Below, piece by piece: positions 1-8,504 of a DNA stretch of 64,000 bases. Positions within the stretch are counted from its first letter, which is position 1. Each line of letters starts with the position of its first letter. The stretch comes from Martelella mediterranea (GTDB lineage: Bacteria > Pseudomonadota > Alphaproteobacteria > Rhizobiales > Rhizobiaceae), in the NCBI RefSeq assembly GCF_004342225.1, contig NZ_SMAR01000016.1, forward strand, positions 19,957 to 83,956. The letters are read 5' to 3'. Position numbers and translations under genes: made by a program. The notes under the pieces are model-generated. The model saw only the letters and a program-made list of their open reading frames with translations, was not told where the DNA came from and did no database searches.

Positions 1-396
1 GACACGCAGTGCATGGCTGTAGGGGCAAACAATATGCGCCTGATTGACGAGCGCCTCGGCTGTTTCGCGATCCAGCCCCGGAAGCGATACCGTCAGCTCA
101 GCTTCAATACCGAAACCTTCCCCATCATCGCGAGGACCAACGCCGACCGTTGCCGAAACGGTGGTTTCAGCCGGAAGCTTTACTTTTTTCTGACCGGCAA
201 CGTTCTGCAGTGCGGAATTGAAGCAGGCGGCATAACCGGCAGCGAAAAGCTGTTCCGGATTGTTCCCTTCGGCGCCTGGACCACCCATTTCCTTCGGCAG
301 TGAAAGATTGACTTCAAGCGCGCCGTCCTCGGTCTTGACCGAGCCTTCGCGTCCTCCAGTGGAAATTGCCTTCGTTGTATAAAGTTTCTTGATCAT
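1..396 (-). CDS. ohr: Organic hydroperoxide resistance protein Ohr (3' end cut off by window)
   Basis: Ohr is a cytoplasmic thiol peroxidase of the OsmC/Ohr family that reduces organic and lipid hydroperoxides. The 132 visible residues cover nearly the whole protein (family length about 140). The redox pair is visible: Cys58 in YAACFNSAL and Cys124 in HIVCPYS, the peroxidatic and resolving positions of the family. The ATG is preceded by AAGGAGA at good spacing. The frame is open through base 1, so roughly the last ten residues lie outside the window. It is divergent from an OhrR-type regulator, the usual arrangement, so induction by organic peroxides is inferred. Confidence 0.95.
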   Translation of the reverse strand, partial: MIKKLYTTKAISTGGREGSVKTEDGALEVNLSLPKEMGGPGAEGNNPEQLFAAGYAACFNSALQNVAGQKKVKLPAETTVSATVGVGPRDDGEGFGIEAELTVSLPGLDRETAEALVNQAHIVCPYSHALRV

Positions 397-520
397 AGTC
401 AGTCTCCTTCGTCTGGAACCGCTCAAAAGCGGCCCGGTTATGAGGAAAAATCTATTATCTTCTCTTCGACGTCCGGCAGCCCGATTTGTTCCATAGCCAC
501 CGCGATCTTTCTTTTAGATA

Positions 521-543
521 GTGCACAATTTAATTTTACACAA
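521..543. promoter_or_regulatory. Candidate OhrR operator between ohr and ohrR
   Basis: An AT-rich imperfect palindrome with ACAATT and AATT/ACA half-sites lies in the divergent intergenic region. It resembles the ACAATT-AATTGT type site bound by OhrR in other proteobacteria. The match is imperfect, and the call rests partly on its position between the two genes. Confidence 0.35.
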
Positions 544-583
544 TGATATTTCCAAAAAAATCTGCATGACCTATATTGAGCAT

Positions 584-1048
584 ATGAAAACCACCTTATC
601 GGAAAAAAATGAGCTGATGCCGCAGCTCGATGATCAGCTTTGTTTCGCTGTCTATGCAGCGGCCCATGCCTTTCAGCACGCCTACAAGCCGCTGCTTTCG
701 CACCTCGGCCTCACCTATCCGCAATATCTGGTCATGATGGTATTGTGGGAGCATGGCACGATCTCAGTCAAAGCCATAGGCCAGCGCCTCGGCCTTGATT
801 CAGGAACGTTGTCGCCATTGCTGAAGCGCCTCGAAACGGCAGGCTACATCAACCGCCGCCGCGCCACCGAAGATGAGCGCCGCGTTGAGGTTACGCTGAC
901 CCGTAAGGGTGAGGCTGTGCGTGAAGATGCCCGTGACATAGCGCGTTCCATCGCAGTCAAGACCGGCTGTAGCCAGGAGGATGGGAAGGCGCTTCTGGAC
1001 AAGCTGAACGGCTTGAGGGCTGAGCTGCTCTCAACCGATAAAGCATAA
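584..1048 (+). CDS. ohrR: MarR-family organic hydroperoxide sensor OhrR
   Basis: OhrR is a dimeric winged-helix repressor that shuts off ohr until a conserved N-terminal cysteine is oxidised by organic peroxide. Starting at this ATG gives 154 residues with the sensing cysteine at position 20 in DDQLCFAVY, followed by the family signature LGLTYPQYLVMMVLWEHG, a helix-turn-helix around residues 50-95 and the wing RRRATEDERRVEVTLT. In-frame starts at 521 (GTG) and 566 (ATG) are also open. I prefer 584 because 521 would place the candidate operator inside the coding sequence and because other OhrR proteins have about 15 residues before DDQLCF. No strong ribosome-binding site precedes any of the three. 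Confidence 0.92.
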   Translation: MKTTLSEKNELMPQLDDQLCFAVYAAAHAFQHAYKPLLSHLGLTYPQYLVMMVLWEHGTISVKAIGQRLGLDSGTLSPLLKRLETAGYINRRRATEDERRVEVTLTRKGEAVREDARDIARSIAVKTGCSQEDGKALLDKLNGLRAELLSTDKA

Positions 1049-1110
1049 TCAGCCGTCGGCAGCATATCTGCTCCAGGCGGCTTCAATCTGCTGGCGTGCA
1101 GGAAAAAGAT

Positions 1111-1216
1111 CTAGAGCATTTCGCAGTCAGATGGAAACATCTGACGTCCGCGAAAATGCGTCAAAACAAAGAGATAGAGCGGTTGCGCGTTTCCATGAAA
1201 GGCGGAACCGCTCTAG
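1111..1216. repeat. CTAG-bounded double-hairpin intergenic repeat, copy 1
   Basis: The element begins CTAGAGC and ends GCTCTAG. It folds into two hairpins. The first has arms GTCAGATG/CATCTGAC around GAAA (1126-1145), extended by GCATTTCGC against GCGAAAATGC. The second pairs TAGAGCGGTT (1175-1184) with AACCGCTCTA (1206-1215). The second half closely resembles the sequence at 8356-8424, and its CTAG ends are shared with 50925-51019. The last four bases supply the TAG stop codon of the asparaginase gene on the minus strand. It encodes no convincing protein and resembles the short palindromic repeats common in rhizobial and Brucella genomes. Confidence 0.8.
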
Positions 1217-2214
1217 TTCGGCAGAACAGCCCGGATAACGCCGACTTCCATCCCGTTCCAGTTTTTCATCGTCTGGTGCGCCAGCCCCGCAAGGGCATCG
1301 GAGGCACCGGGATCGGCATGCATCAACCGGGAAAGGACAGCGGAAACCATCGCTTCTGCGGCCCGCGTTGTTCCATCCTCGCACTTCAGTGCGATGCCAA
1401 GCCCAAGCTCGGGGATTGCAGCACAGAAAACCCCTTCAGCCCCGGTTTTGGCGAACACACGGCCCGGCACCGCACTCATGAGCGTATTGCAGGCGCGCCC
1501 GGTTCCCGACACATAAAACGGCTCTGCCATGCAGGCAGAAAGGATGCGCTGTGCAGCCTTGGCGCGCACGGGCTCAAGCCCCGTTCCCGTCGCCATCTTT
1601 GCAAACCCATGCGCAAGAGCTTTCAAAGGAACGGCATAAGTGGGAATTGAACAACCATCGGTCCCGCACACATCATGGCCAACAACAGCACCGGTGACAT
1701 TCTCCATAGCGTCACGGATCTGCTGCTGTAGCGGGTGATCATACCCTGAATAACCTTTAAGCCCGATACCCTGATGAGTGCAGGTGCATACGAAACCGGC
1801 ATGCTTTCCCGAGCAGTTATTGCACAGCGCATCGGGGGCTTCACGCGCACGGGCCTGATGGATCAGAACCTTGCTGTCCGTTGACCAGTGGGCGCCGCAT
1901 TCCAGATCCTCGACGCTGCGACCGGCCCTGGCCAGCATTTGCCCGGCCAGCGCGATATGAGCATCTTCCCCCGAATGAGAGGCTGCTGAAAGGGCGATTT
2001 CACGATCTCCGAACCCATAGGTATCCGCAGCACCGCTTTCAACAAACGGCAAAGCCTGAATGGCCTTACAGGCCGAACGCGGAAAAACAAGCGCATCGGT
2101 TTCCCCCGCAGACCAGACGAGACTGCCACTCTCATCGACAACGGCGATCATGCCGCGATGACGGCTTTCAATGCGCTGACCACGCGTGACTTCAACCAGA
2201 ACCGGATTGACCAT
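1213..2214 (-). CDS. L-asparaginase II family protein (PF06089 type)
   Basis: Predicted to hydrolyse L-asparagine to aspartate and ammonia in the cytoplasm. The 333 residues match the rhizobial asparaginase family, which is unrelated to the E. coli enzymes and carries serine-beta-lactamase-like catalytic motifs. SACK gives the SxxK pair Ser47/Lys50, and NNCSGKHAG (Cys134, Lys137) and TDGCSIP supply the cysteine and lysine positions seen in the Rhizobium etli enzyme. AGGAG lies about 10 bases before the ATG. It is probably cotranscribed with the quinone oxidoreductase upstream (44-base gap). The TAG stop sits inside the terminal GCTCTAG of the adjacent repeat. Confidence 0.9.
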   Translation of the reverse strand: MVNPVLVEVTRGQRIESRHRGMIAVVDESGSLVWSAGETDALVFPRSACKAIQALPFVESGAADTYGFGDREIALSAASHSGEDAHIALAGQMLARAGRSVEDLECGAHWSTDSKVLIHQARAREAPDALCNNCSGKHAGFVCTCTHQGIGLKGYSGYDHPLQQQIRDAMENVTGAVVGHDVCGTDGCSIPTYAVPLKALAHGFAKMATGTGLEPVRAKAAQRILSACMAEPFYVSGTGRACNTLMSAVPGRVFAKTGAEGVFCAAIPELGLGIALKCEDGTTRAAEAMVSAVLSRLMHADPGASDALAGLAHQTMKNWNGMEVGVIRAVLPN

Positions 2215-2258
2215 CTTAAAAGCACTCCTGCAGCAGCACCGCCAGAGGGCAGGCCGAT

Positions 2259-3260
2259 TTATTCAAACGTCAGTATGATTTTCCCGATGTGGTGGCCTTC
2301 TTCCATAATTTTATGGGCTTCGACAACCTCCTCAAACGGCAAAACTTTGTGAACGACCGGCTTGATCTCACCCTTTTCCAGACGCGGCCAGACTTGTTGC
2401 GCCAATTCGTCACGGATACGGCGTTTCTCCTCTTCCGTTCGCGGACGCATCGTCGAACCGGTCACCGTGAGGCGCTTCACCATAATGGGCGTAAGATTGA
2501 CGTTTTCGGCTTTGGCCCCGCCAAGAAAAGCGATGATCGACAGGCAACCATCGCGCGCCAGTGCCGAAAGGTTACGCTGAAAATAGGATGCGCCAACCAT
2601 ATCGAGGATCACATCAACACCACGACCGCCAGTCTTTTCCTTAACGATCTCGACAAAATCCTGTTCACGGTAATTGATCGCAGCCATCGCGCCGAGGCGC
2701 TCGCAGGCGGCGCATTTTTCGGCCGATCCGGCAGTGGCAAAAACCTCAGCTCCGAAAGCCCGTGCCAGCTGGATCGCGGTTGTGCCGATACCGCTCGTGC
2801 CGCCGTGAACAAGCACCGTCTCGCCTTCAGTCAGGCCCGCCATCTGAAACAGATTGGCCCAGACGGTGAAGAAGGTTTCCGGCAATGCAGCCGCACCAAC
2901 CGCATCCATCCCCTCAGGCTGCCGCAATGTTTGGGCGGCCGGCAGAAGGCAATATTCAGCATAGCCGCCGCCATTGGCCAGTCCGCAAACGGCATCTCCG
3001 ACTTCGAAATCCGAAACGTCTGCGCCTTTTTCAGCGATGACGCCGGCAATTTCCAGCCCCATGACCGGGCTGGCACCGGGCGGTGGCGGGTAGTTTCCCT
3101 GTCGCTGCGCGACATCGGGGCGGTTGACACCGGCGGCGTGAACCTTAACCAGAACCTCACCGGGGCCGGGTTTGGGTTTAGGACGTGTGGCGACCGACAT
3201 AACTTCCGGCGCTCCAAAACCACTGATCGTGATGTATCGCATGGAACCGTCTGACGACAT
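2259..3260 (-). CDS. NAD(P)H quinone oxidoreductase, zinc-independent MDR family (PIG3-like)
   Basis: A 333-residue medium-chain reductase of the quinone oxidoreductase/enoyl reductase group. The N-terminal GroES-like domain (about 1-125) contains [20 protein letters not shown]. The Rossmann domain follows, with [14 protein letters not shown] for NADPH binding and [11 protein letters not shown]. The zinc ligands of alcohol dehydrogenases are absent, as expected for the QOR/PIG3 subgroup. Likely substrates are small quinones or electrophilic enones, but specificity cannot be read from sequence. A strong GGGAGGAG lies 8 bases before this ATG, which favours it over the internal ATG seven codons later. 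Confidence 0.9.
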   Translation of the reverse strand: MSSDGSMRYITISGFGAPEVMSVATRPKPKPGPGEVLVKVHAAGVNRPDVAQRQGNYPPPPGASPVMGLEIAGVIAEKGADVSDFEVGDAVCGLANGGGYAEYCLLPAAQTLRQPEGMDAVGAAALPETFFTVWANLFQMAGLTEGETVLVHGGTSGIGTTAIQLARAFGAEVFATAGSAEKCAACERLGAMAAINYREQDFVEIVKEKTGGRGVDVILDMVGASYFQRNLSALARDGCLSIIAFLGGAKAENVNLTPIMVKRLTVTGSTMRPRTEEEKRRIRDELAQQVWPRLEKGEIKPVVHKVLPFEEVVEAHKIMEEGHHIGKIILTFE

Positions 3261-3378
3261 GAGCCTAGCTCCTCCCTCATCTGAGTGTGCGAATAGCTAA
3301 CAGGTTTCCGGGCCAACCACAAAGACGATTTCGGGGTGCAATGCACCCCGAAAAGACTTCAAACGAAAATGATCATAA

Positions 3379-3933
3379 TCAGCGTGGTCTGAGAGCCAGT
3401 GCAAACACGACCATTGCAACGCCGTAGACAAGGAAGTCAGCCGCGACGAACAGCCCCAGCAGCCACAGGCTGTTTTGCGGGAAGTTGTAAGCAATCATGA
3501 CGGCGGCAAGGATAAGCACCAGACCGGAGAAAATCATCCAACCCCAGCCTTTTGCAGGCCGAACGGTAAATCCGAGATAGAGCCGGAAACCACCGGCAAC
3601 CGCAAGGGAAACGCCGATGAAAATGGCAAACAGCCCTGAACCCAGAAGCGGATTACTGATCAGCAAAATGCCGGCAAGAACATAGAGAATGCCACTGGCC
3701 AGCCAGAATGCGGTTTGGCCCTTTGCCCTGGAATAAAACAACTGGGAAAGATGTGCGACACCGGCGATGATCATCATAACGCCAAAGAAGACGACGGATG
3801 CAACTGTCGCAACAGCAATGTTTCCAAGCAAAATCAGGCTGAACAGCACCAGAATGATGCCAAAAGCCATAACCCAGCCCCAGCGGTCTCTTATTTTTTC
3901 AACATCGGGATTCAACTGCCCCATCATAACCAT
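3379..3933 (-). CDS. HdeD-family (DUF308) integral membrane protein
   Basis: A 184-residue hydrophobic protein with six predicted transmembrane segments in hairpins, for example WGWVMAFGIILVLFSLILLG and FAIFIGVSLAVAGGFRLYLG. Length and spacing match HdeD/DUF308, whose E. coli member is linked to acid resistance at high cell density. The molecular role is unknown. I place the start at the ATG of MVMMGQLNPD because AGGAAGGG precedes it at good spacing. The frame stays open to an ATG at 3996, but that extension is charged and lacks a ribosome-binding site. Confidence 0.85.
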   Translation of the reverse strand: MVMMGQLNPDVEKIRDRWGWVMAFGIILVLFSLILLGNIAVATVASVVFFGVMMIIAGVAHLSQLFYSRAKGQTAFWLASGILYVLAGILLISNPLLGSGLFAIFIGVSLAVAGGFRLYLGFTVRPAKGWGWMIFSGLVLILAAVMIAYNFPQNSLWLLGLFVAADFLVYGVAMVVFALALRPR

Positions 3934-4079
3934 CGCTAAGCCCTTCCTGTATGGTTCGTTGGGGCAGACGATAGATAGATCGCGATCCGGGTGCAACTAC
4001 TGTTGCAGACAACCCGCAAGATGTTTGTGGTCGCGACACTTTCAGTCAGAAAGCGCAGCCGTTTGATCACGCTTCATTT

Positions 4080-4943
4080 TCAGTGTTTCGCATCGCGAAC
4101 CGACGGCCGGAGATAGATGAACCAGTAGACCAGCCCGACAAAAAGGCCACCTCCAATAATGTTTCCAATCGTTACCGGGATCAGGTTGTGCAGGATGAAG
4201 TTGCTCCAGGTCAGGTCTGCATAATCGGCGATATTGGCTCCGGCCTTTTCCCAAAACTCCGGAGAAGCCCCGTTTTTGGTCAGAATCGCCATGGGAACCT
4301 GAAACATGTTGGCCACGCAGTGTTCAAAGCCGGCAGCAACAAACATGGCCACCGGCAGGACAACAGCCAGAAGCTTGTCTGTGACAGTGCGCGCTGCATA
4401 GGTCATCCAAACACCAAGACACACCAGAACATTACACATGATCCCCAAGGCAACGGCCTGAATAAAGGTGTGATGCAATTTGTGCTGGGCGATGTGCATA
4501 TAGTTGAGACCAAGCAAACCACTATCGCCTTCATAGTGCCGCGCGGCCTGCATGATCAGGACAAGTCCGAATGCCCCAACAAAGTTGCCGCAATAGACAA
4601 GTGCCCAGTTTTTAAAGAGCTGGCTCCAGGTAATTTTTCTGCTGGCCCGTGCAACAACGGTCAGAACCGTACTGGTGAACAGATCAGCGCCGAGAATAAC
4701 CACAAGCATCAGGCCGAGGCTGAAAGACAAGCCGCCCAGCATTTTGTTGGCACCCCACCCCATATCCGCATTTCCGGTCGTCACGACGGTATAGAAGATA
4801 AATGCAATACCGATGAAGGCGCCTGCGGTAACCGCAGACAAAAAGGAGGAAACCGGATCCTTCGTCGCCTTGGCGACACCGACATCCTCTGCTTTTTTCG
4901 CCATCACATGGGGCGGAAAGGCGTCGAAATTCAGATGCTGCAT
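4080..4943 (-). CDS. focA: Formate/nitrite channel, FocA/FNT family
   Basis: An inner-membrane pentameric channel for formate and related small anions. From this ATG the protein has 287 residues (E. coli FocA has 285). It begins with FDAFPPHVMAKKAEDVGVAKATKDP, the conserved pre-helix region, followed by six membrane spans. The gating histidine lies in GFEHCVANMF, and the family motif NLIPVTIGNIIGGGLFVG is near the end. An upstream TTG at 5009 is in frame, but it would start only about 18 bases from a good FNR-type box and has no family counterpart. No pflB or formate dehydrogenase lies nearby, so whether it imports or exports formate is open. Confidence 0.9.
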   Translation of the reverse strand: MQHLNFDAFPPHVMAKKAEDVGVAKATKDPVSSFLSAVTAGAFIGIAFIFYTVVTTGNADMGWGANKMLGGLSFSLGLMLVVILGADLFTSTVLTVVARASRKITWSQLFKNWALVYCGNFVGAFGLVLIMQAARHYEGDSGLLGLNYMHIAQHKLHHTFIQAVALGIMCNVLVCLGVWMTYAARTVTDKLLAVVLPVAMFVAAGFEHCVANMFQVPMAILTKNGASPEFWEKAGANIADYADLTWSNFILHNLIPVTIGNIIGGGLFVGLVYWFIYLRPSVRDAKH

Positions 4944-5026
4944 GGAATTATTGCTCTTTTTACTGGCGTGCAGGAACGCTTTTGTCTTGGATTGTGCCGT
5001 GTTTAACAAAACAGGCCTGCCGCGCG

Positions 5027-5040
5027 TTGATCCTGATCAT
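5027..5040. promoter_or_regulatory. FNR/CRP-family binding site (anaerobox) upstream of focA
   Basis: TTGATCCTGATCAT matches the FNR consensus TTGAT-N4-ATCAA at nine of ten defined positions. It is centred about 90 bases upstream of the focA ATG, compatible with activation at -41.5 and a leader of roughly 50 bases. It also lies between focA and the divergent glutathione transferase gene. Oxygen control of focA is inferred; a CRP-like protein could use a similar site. Confidence 0.6.
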
Positions 5041-5176
5041 AAACGCAAGACCGAAACACGACCAAAGTTGGAAAGGCCGACGGATTTCAAACCGCCTGCC
5101 GCTTAATTTCATGGCTTATTCAGAAACAGGCGTCATAATCAAGTCGCTGATAATGCGTGTAAAGGAGCAGACATAC

Positions 5177-5818
5177 ATGCTGGAAATCTGGGGCCGAAGA
5201 ACGTCATCCAATGTACAGGCGGTTATGTGGACGATTGGTGAGATCGGACTAAGCTATGAGCGATATGATGTCGGTCACAAATATGGCGGCAACAACACCC
5301 CTGAATTTCTGGCGATGAACCCGAACGGTCTGGTTCCTGTCATGCGCGATGGAAGCGATAGTCAGCCGGTTTTTGAAAGTGCTGCGATCTGCCGTTACCT
5401 TGCTTCAAGATATGGTTGCGAGGCTTTCTGGCCGCAGACACCCGCCCTTCGTGCACAGATCGACAAATGGGCAGAATGGGCAAAATCCTCCGTTGCTCCA
5501 GCGTTCACAAAGCCGATTTTCTGGCAGGCTGTTCGCGTGCCGGAACAGGAGCGGGACGCAGCAAAGCTGGCTCAGTCCGTCGAGCTCTTCAGCCGCCTGC
5601 TGTCAATCGCCGAAGCGCAGCTGAAAGCGCACTCTTTTCTGGCCTCGGATACGTTCACGCTGGCAGACATCATGCTCGGCCACCTTCTTTACCGTTATTT
5701 CACAATCGATATCGAGCGCCCACCCCTGCCGCTGGTTGCAGATTACTACAAGCGGCTTTGTGAGAGCCCGGCTTATCGGGAGCATGTGATGGTTTCGTAT
5801 GAAGAGCTCAGAGCTTGA
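5177..5818 (+). CDS. Glutathione S-transferase family protein
   Basis: A 213-residue cytosolic GST. The thioredoxin-like N-terminal domain (1-80) has TSSNVQAVMWTIGEIGLSYE at the glutathione site, the cis-proline in NGLVPVM, and ESAAICRYLA for the gamma-glutamyl contact. The C-terminal all-alpha domain includes the folding motif DTFTLADIMLGHLLYRY. AAAGGAG sits about 10 bases before the ATG, so this start is preferred over open frame back to 4982. It is divergent from focA and appears monocistronic. The electrophilic substrate is not predictable. Confidence 0.9.
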   Translation: MLEIWGRRTSSNVQAVMWTIGEIGLSYERYDVGHKYGGNNTPEFLAMNPNGLVPVMRDGSDSQPVFESAAICRYLASRYGCEAFWPQTPALRAQIDKWAEWAKSSVAPAFTKPIFWQAVRVPEQERDAAKLAQSVELFSRLLSIAEAQLKAHSFLASDTFTLADIMLGHLLYRYFTIDIERPPLPLVADYYKRLCESPAYREHVMVSYEELRA

Positions 5819-6033
5819 AACCTGAAGTGAACGAGGATCGTTCCCATTCCAGTCCCGGCCTCTGGCTGCCAGTCGCCGGAAACCTTGGCCGGGGTTCAGG
5901 AATCTCCTGGCAGCATCCTTGAAATCCGGCGCCGAGGAGAGGATAAGGAACCCTGCGAGTCCGCCCGTCGCTAATTTCGGGCGCACTTCATCATTTCAAA
6001 GCACCTTAGAAAAATTGTCTCGAAAGCCGTTCG

Positions 6034-7446
6034 ATGCGCCCCTACTATAAAAACGTCAAAATGGTCCGCCGCACCCGAGTGATGTGGGGGTCATGGCGAA
6101 TATGGCAGCCGCGGCTCGTATTCTGGGTTGGTGCTTTGATGATTGGCGTCATCAGTGTGTTGTTTGCCCGTGCGGCAGACCACGCACAGGAGATGTTCAA
6201 CGCTATCCGGACTGCGAATGAGTTCACACCATACCTGCCGCTGATCATTACACCGCTTGGCTTTGTCCTCTGCTCTTATATCGGCAACCGTTTCTTCCCG
6301 AATTCCCAGGGGTCAGGTATTCCGCAGGCGATTGCAGCACGCCACCTGCACGACCGGGCCAGCCAGCACAGGCTGCTGAACCTGAAGATCGTCGTCGGAA
6401 AGATTCTTCTGACGATTGTCGGTTTATTCTCCGGTGCTTCAATCGGGCGCGAAGGGCCGACAGCGCAGGTTGGTGCCTCAATCATGATTCAGACCGCGCA
6501 CTGGGGCAAGATGATCCAGACCAAAGGCCTGATCGTTGCCGGTTCGGCGGCGGGTATATCCGCTGCCTTCAATACACCGCTCGCCGGTATTGTGTTCGCC
6601 ATTGAAGAAATGAGCCGCGCGTATGAGTCGCGCGCCAACGGCCTGGTTGTTTCCGCCATCATTCTTTCCGGACTTGCCGCCATAGGCCTTGCTGGCAACT
6701 ACACCTATTTCGGCCATGCTTCCGCGATTGCGATTCATCCTGAAGAATGGGTCGCCGTTTTTGTCTGTGGCATCGGAGGCGGGCTGCTTGGCGCTATGTT
6801 CTCGCTTTACTCGCTGAAGATCGCCCGCCGCGCCAAGCGCTGGGCACAACCGGCTCCGATCAAGCGCATGGCGATGCTGGCTGGTGGCTGCGGACTGCTG
6901 GTTGCTGTCATCGGGATCATCAGCGGCGGCACAACGTTTGGGACAGGCTATGAACAGGCCCGAACAGTTATTGAAGGCGGCGAGATCAGCCCGTTCTTCT
7001 TCATCGGAAAACTGGCAGCGACATTCCTGTCGATGGCGTCGGGAATTCCCGGCGGTCTTTTTGCACCATCCCTTTCGGTCGGCGCTACACTTGGTTCCAG
7101 TGTCGCAGACCTCATGGGCATCAGCATCGGTCTTGGTGCTATTCTTGGCATGGCCGGATATTTCGCCGGTGTCGTGCAGTCACCGATGACCGCGTTCGTG
7201 ATCATTCTCGAAATGACCGATAACCATGACGGCATTATCACGCTGATGGCCACATCGATGCTTGGCTACATCGCTTCGCGTATGGTTCTCAGTGAGCCGC
7301 TTTACCACGGCCTTTCGCGTGCCTTTATTGCGGATAGTATTAAATTTCAGCGTGCGAAAAACCGCTCTTCAAGCGAGACAGAAAAATCGACCGTCGAAGA
7401 GGTTCAGAAAGAGACCAGAGATTATGACGAAAAAGGAACCTTATAG
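6034..7446 (+). CDS. ClC-family chloride channel or Cl-/H+ antiporter
   Basis: A 470-residue polytopic protein of the voltage-gated chloride channel family. Selectivity-filter motifs are all present: GSGIP at 93-97, GREGP with the gating glutamate at position 140, and GIPGGLFAPSL. A glutamate pair in AIEEM occupies the position of the internal proton glutamate of E. coli ClC, which suggests an antiporter, but this needs transport data. There is no CBS domain; the last 45 residues are a charged tail. Chloride/proton exchange helps some bacteria survive acid. The start at 6034 has only a weak ribosome-binding site; an ATG nine codons later is a possible alternative. Confidence 0.9.
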   Translation: MRPYYKNVKMVRRTRVMWGSWRIWQPRLVFWVGALMIGVISVLFARAADHAQEMFNAIRTANEFTPYLPLIITPLGFVLCSYIGNRFFPNSQGSGIPQAIAARHLHDRASQHRLLNLKIVVGKILLTIVGLFSGASIGREGPTAQVGASIMIQTAHWGKMIQTKGLIVAGSAAGISAAFNTPLAGIVFAIEEMSRAYESRANGLVVSAIILSGLAAIGLAGNYTYFGHASAIAIHPEEWVAVFVCGIGGGLLGAMFSLYSLKIARRAKRWAQPAPIKRMAMLAGGCGLLVAVIGIISGGTTFGTGYEQARTVIEGGEISPFFFIGKLAATFLSMASGIPGGLFAPSLSVGATLGSSVADLMGISIGLGAILGMAGYFAGVVQSPMTAFVIILEMTDNHDGIITLMATSMLGYIASRMVLSEPLYHGLSRAFIADSIKFQRAKNRSSSETEKSTVEEVQKETRDYDEKGTL

Positions 7447-7623
7447 CAGAAACAGGGTCATCCTGCATTCTGCGGTATCCTTTGGCAGCACATTCTAAGC
7501 CCGCTCTGCTCTTCGGCAAGCTTTTGTCGCGAAGTCGTTTTTTGTGGCAAGCCGGTCTCTGGAAACGCACCTGAAGCAACGTCATACTGCCAAAGCAGTT
7601 TCAACAAGGCGAGCCGATTGAAG

Positions 7624-8343
7624 ATGACCCAAGCAGATGCCAAGATCCACAAACTGAATGATACGCTTGCCAGTTTAAGCCTCGGGGAACGGCTGAAATA
7701 TATCGCCGATCAGCAAGTATCCGCTGTCTTTACGACCAGCCTTGGCATCGAGGATCAGGTTATCACCGAGGCAATTGCAGTGTCCGGGCTGAATATACGG
7801 ATCGCGACCCTCGAAACCGGTCGGCTGTTCGATGAGACGCTTGCCCTCATCGATGAAACAGAAGAACGCCTCAATATCAGGATCGAGCGCTACCAACCGG
7901 ATGAAGCAGCGGTCGCCGGATATGTCGATGCGTATGGCCGCAACGGCTTTTATGAAAGTGTTGAAGCCCGTCAGGCCTGCTGTCATATCCGAAAGCTGGT
8001 GCCTTTGGCGAACGCTCTTAAAGGGGCTGATATCTGGATTACGGGCCTTCGGCGCGGTCAGTCGGGCAACAGGGCAAGCACACCTTATGCAGAATATGAC
8101 GCCAAACGTGCTTTGACAAAGGTCAACCCCCTCGCTGACTGGGGCATTGATGACATTCATGCTTACGTGGCAAAGCACAGCGTTCCGGTGAACCCGCTGC
8201 ACGACCGTGGCTACCCGTCAATCGGATGCGCACCCTGCACGCGTGCGATCAAGCCGGGTGAACCCGAACGTGCTGGCCGTTGGTGGTGGGAAACAGATGC
8301 GAAACGCGAATGTGGGCTGCATCTGGCAAAGACGTCCGGCTAG
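7624..8343 (+). CDS. cysH: Assimilatory adenylyl-sulfate (APS) reductase CysH
   Basis: Reduces activated sulfate to sulfite using thioredoxin, a step of cysteine synthesis. The 239 residues contain TTSLGIEDQV and ETGRLFDETL of the PP-loop fold, ITGLRRGQS, and the catalytic ECGLH (Cys230). The [4Fe-4S] ligands Cys119-Cys120 and Cys202-x2-Cys205 are both present; these mark the APS-using plant/rhizobial type rather than the PAPS-specific E. coli enzyme. I start at ATG 7624; a TTG two codons earlier is also open. The usual cysD/cysN/cysI partners are not nearby. The TAG stop falls at the first bases of a repeat. Confidence 0.93.
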   Translation: MTQADAKIHKLNDTLASLSLGERLKYIADQQVSAVFTTSLGIEDQVITEAIAVSGLNIRIATLETGRLFDETLALIDETEERLNIRIERYQPDEAAVAGYVDAYGRNGFYESVEARQACCHIRKLVPLANALKGADIWITGLRRGQSGNRASTPYAEYDAKRALTKVNPLADWGIDDIHAYVAKHSVPVNPLHDRGYPSIGCAPCTRAIKPGEPERAGRWWWETDAKRECGLHLAKTSG

Positions 8344-8424
8344 TGGAGTGAATTTGACATCCGCGAAAGTGCGTCAAACGAACAGATAGAACAGATGTGC
8401 GCTTCAGTGAAAGCGGAGCCGCCA
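8340..8424. repeat. CTAG-led intergenic repeat, degenerate copy 2
   Basis: Starts at the CTAG containing the cysH stop codon. From 8356 it runs parallel to copy 1 (1143-1216): GACATCCGCGAAAGTGCGTC here against GACGTCCGCGAAAATGCGTC there, then gagatagag-like, TGCGCtTtc and GAAAGcGGAgCCG blocks. Pairing in the second hairpin is degraded and the closing GCTCTAG is lost, so this looks like an old, decayed insertion. Confidence 0.65.
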
Positions 8425-8504
8425 TGCGACCTTTTCGCAGCAAGGCTGCCCCTGATTGTTCGCAAAAACGGCCGCCTTTGGCATAGCCTCAGATGACAGC
8501 CCCC

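Noticed and set aside
1096..1650. A 184-codon open frame crossing the repeat and the asparaginase 3' end
   Set aside because: Its composition matches antisense coding plus repeat sequence and it has no motif or ribosome-binding site.
2289..3254. A 321-codon open frame on the plus strand
   Set aside because: Mirror of the quinone oxidoreductase gene, which has clear motifs and a strong ribosome-binding site.
5829..5843. Hairpin GAACGA-GGA-TCGTTC after the glutathione transferase gene
   Set aside because: Six-base stem with no T-tract, so not a convincing terminator.
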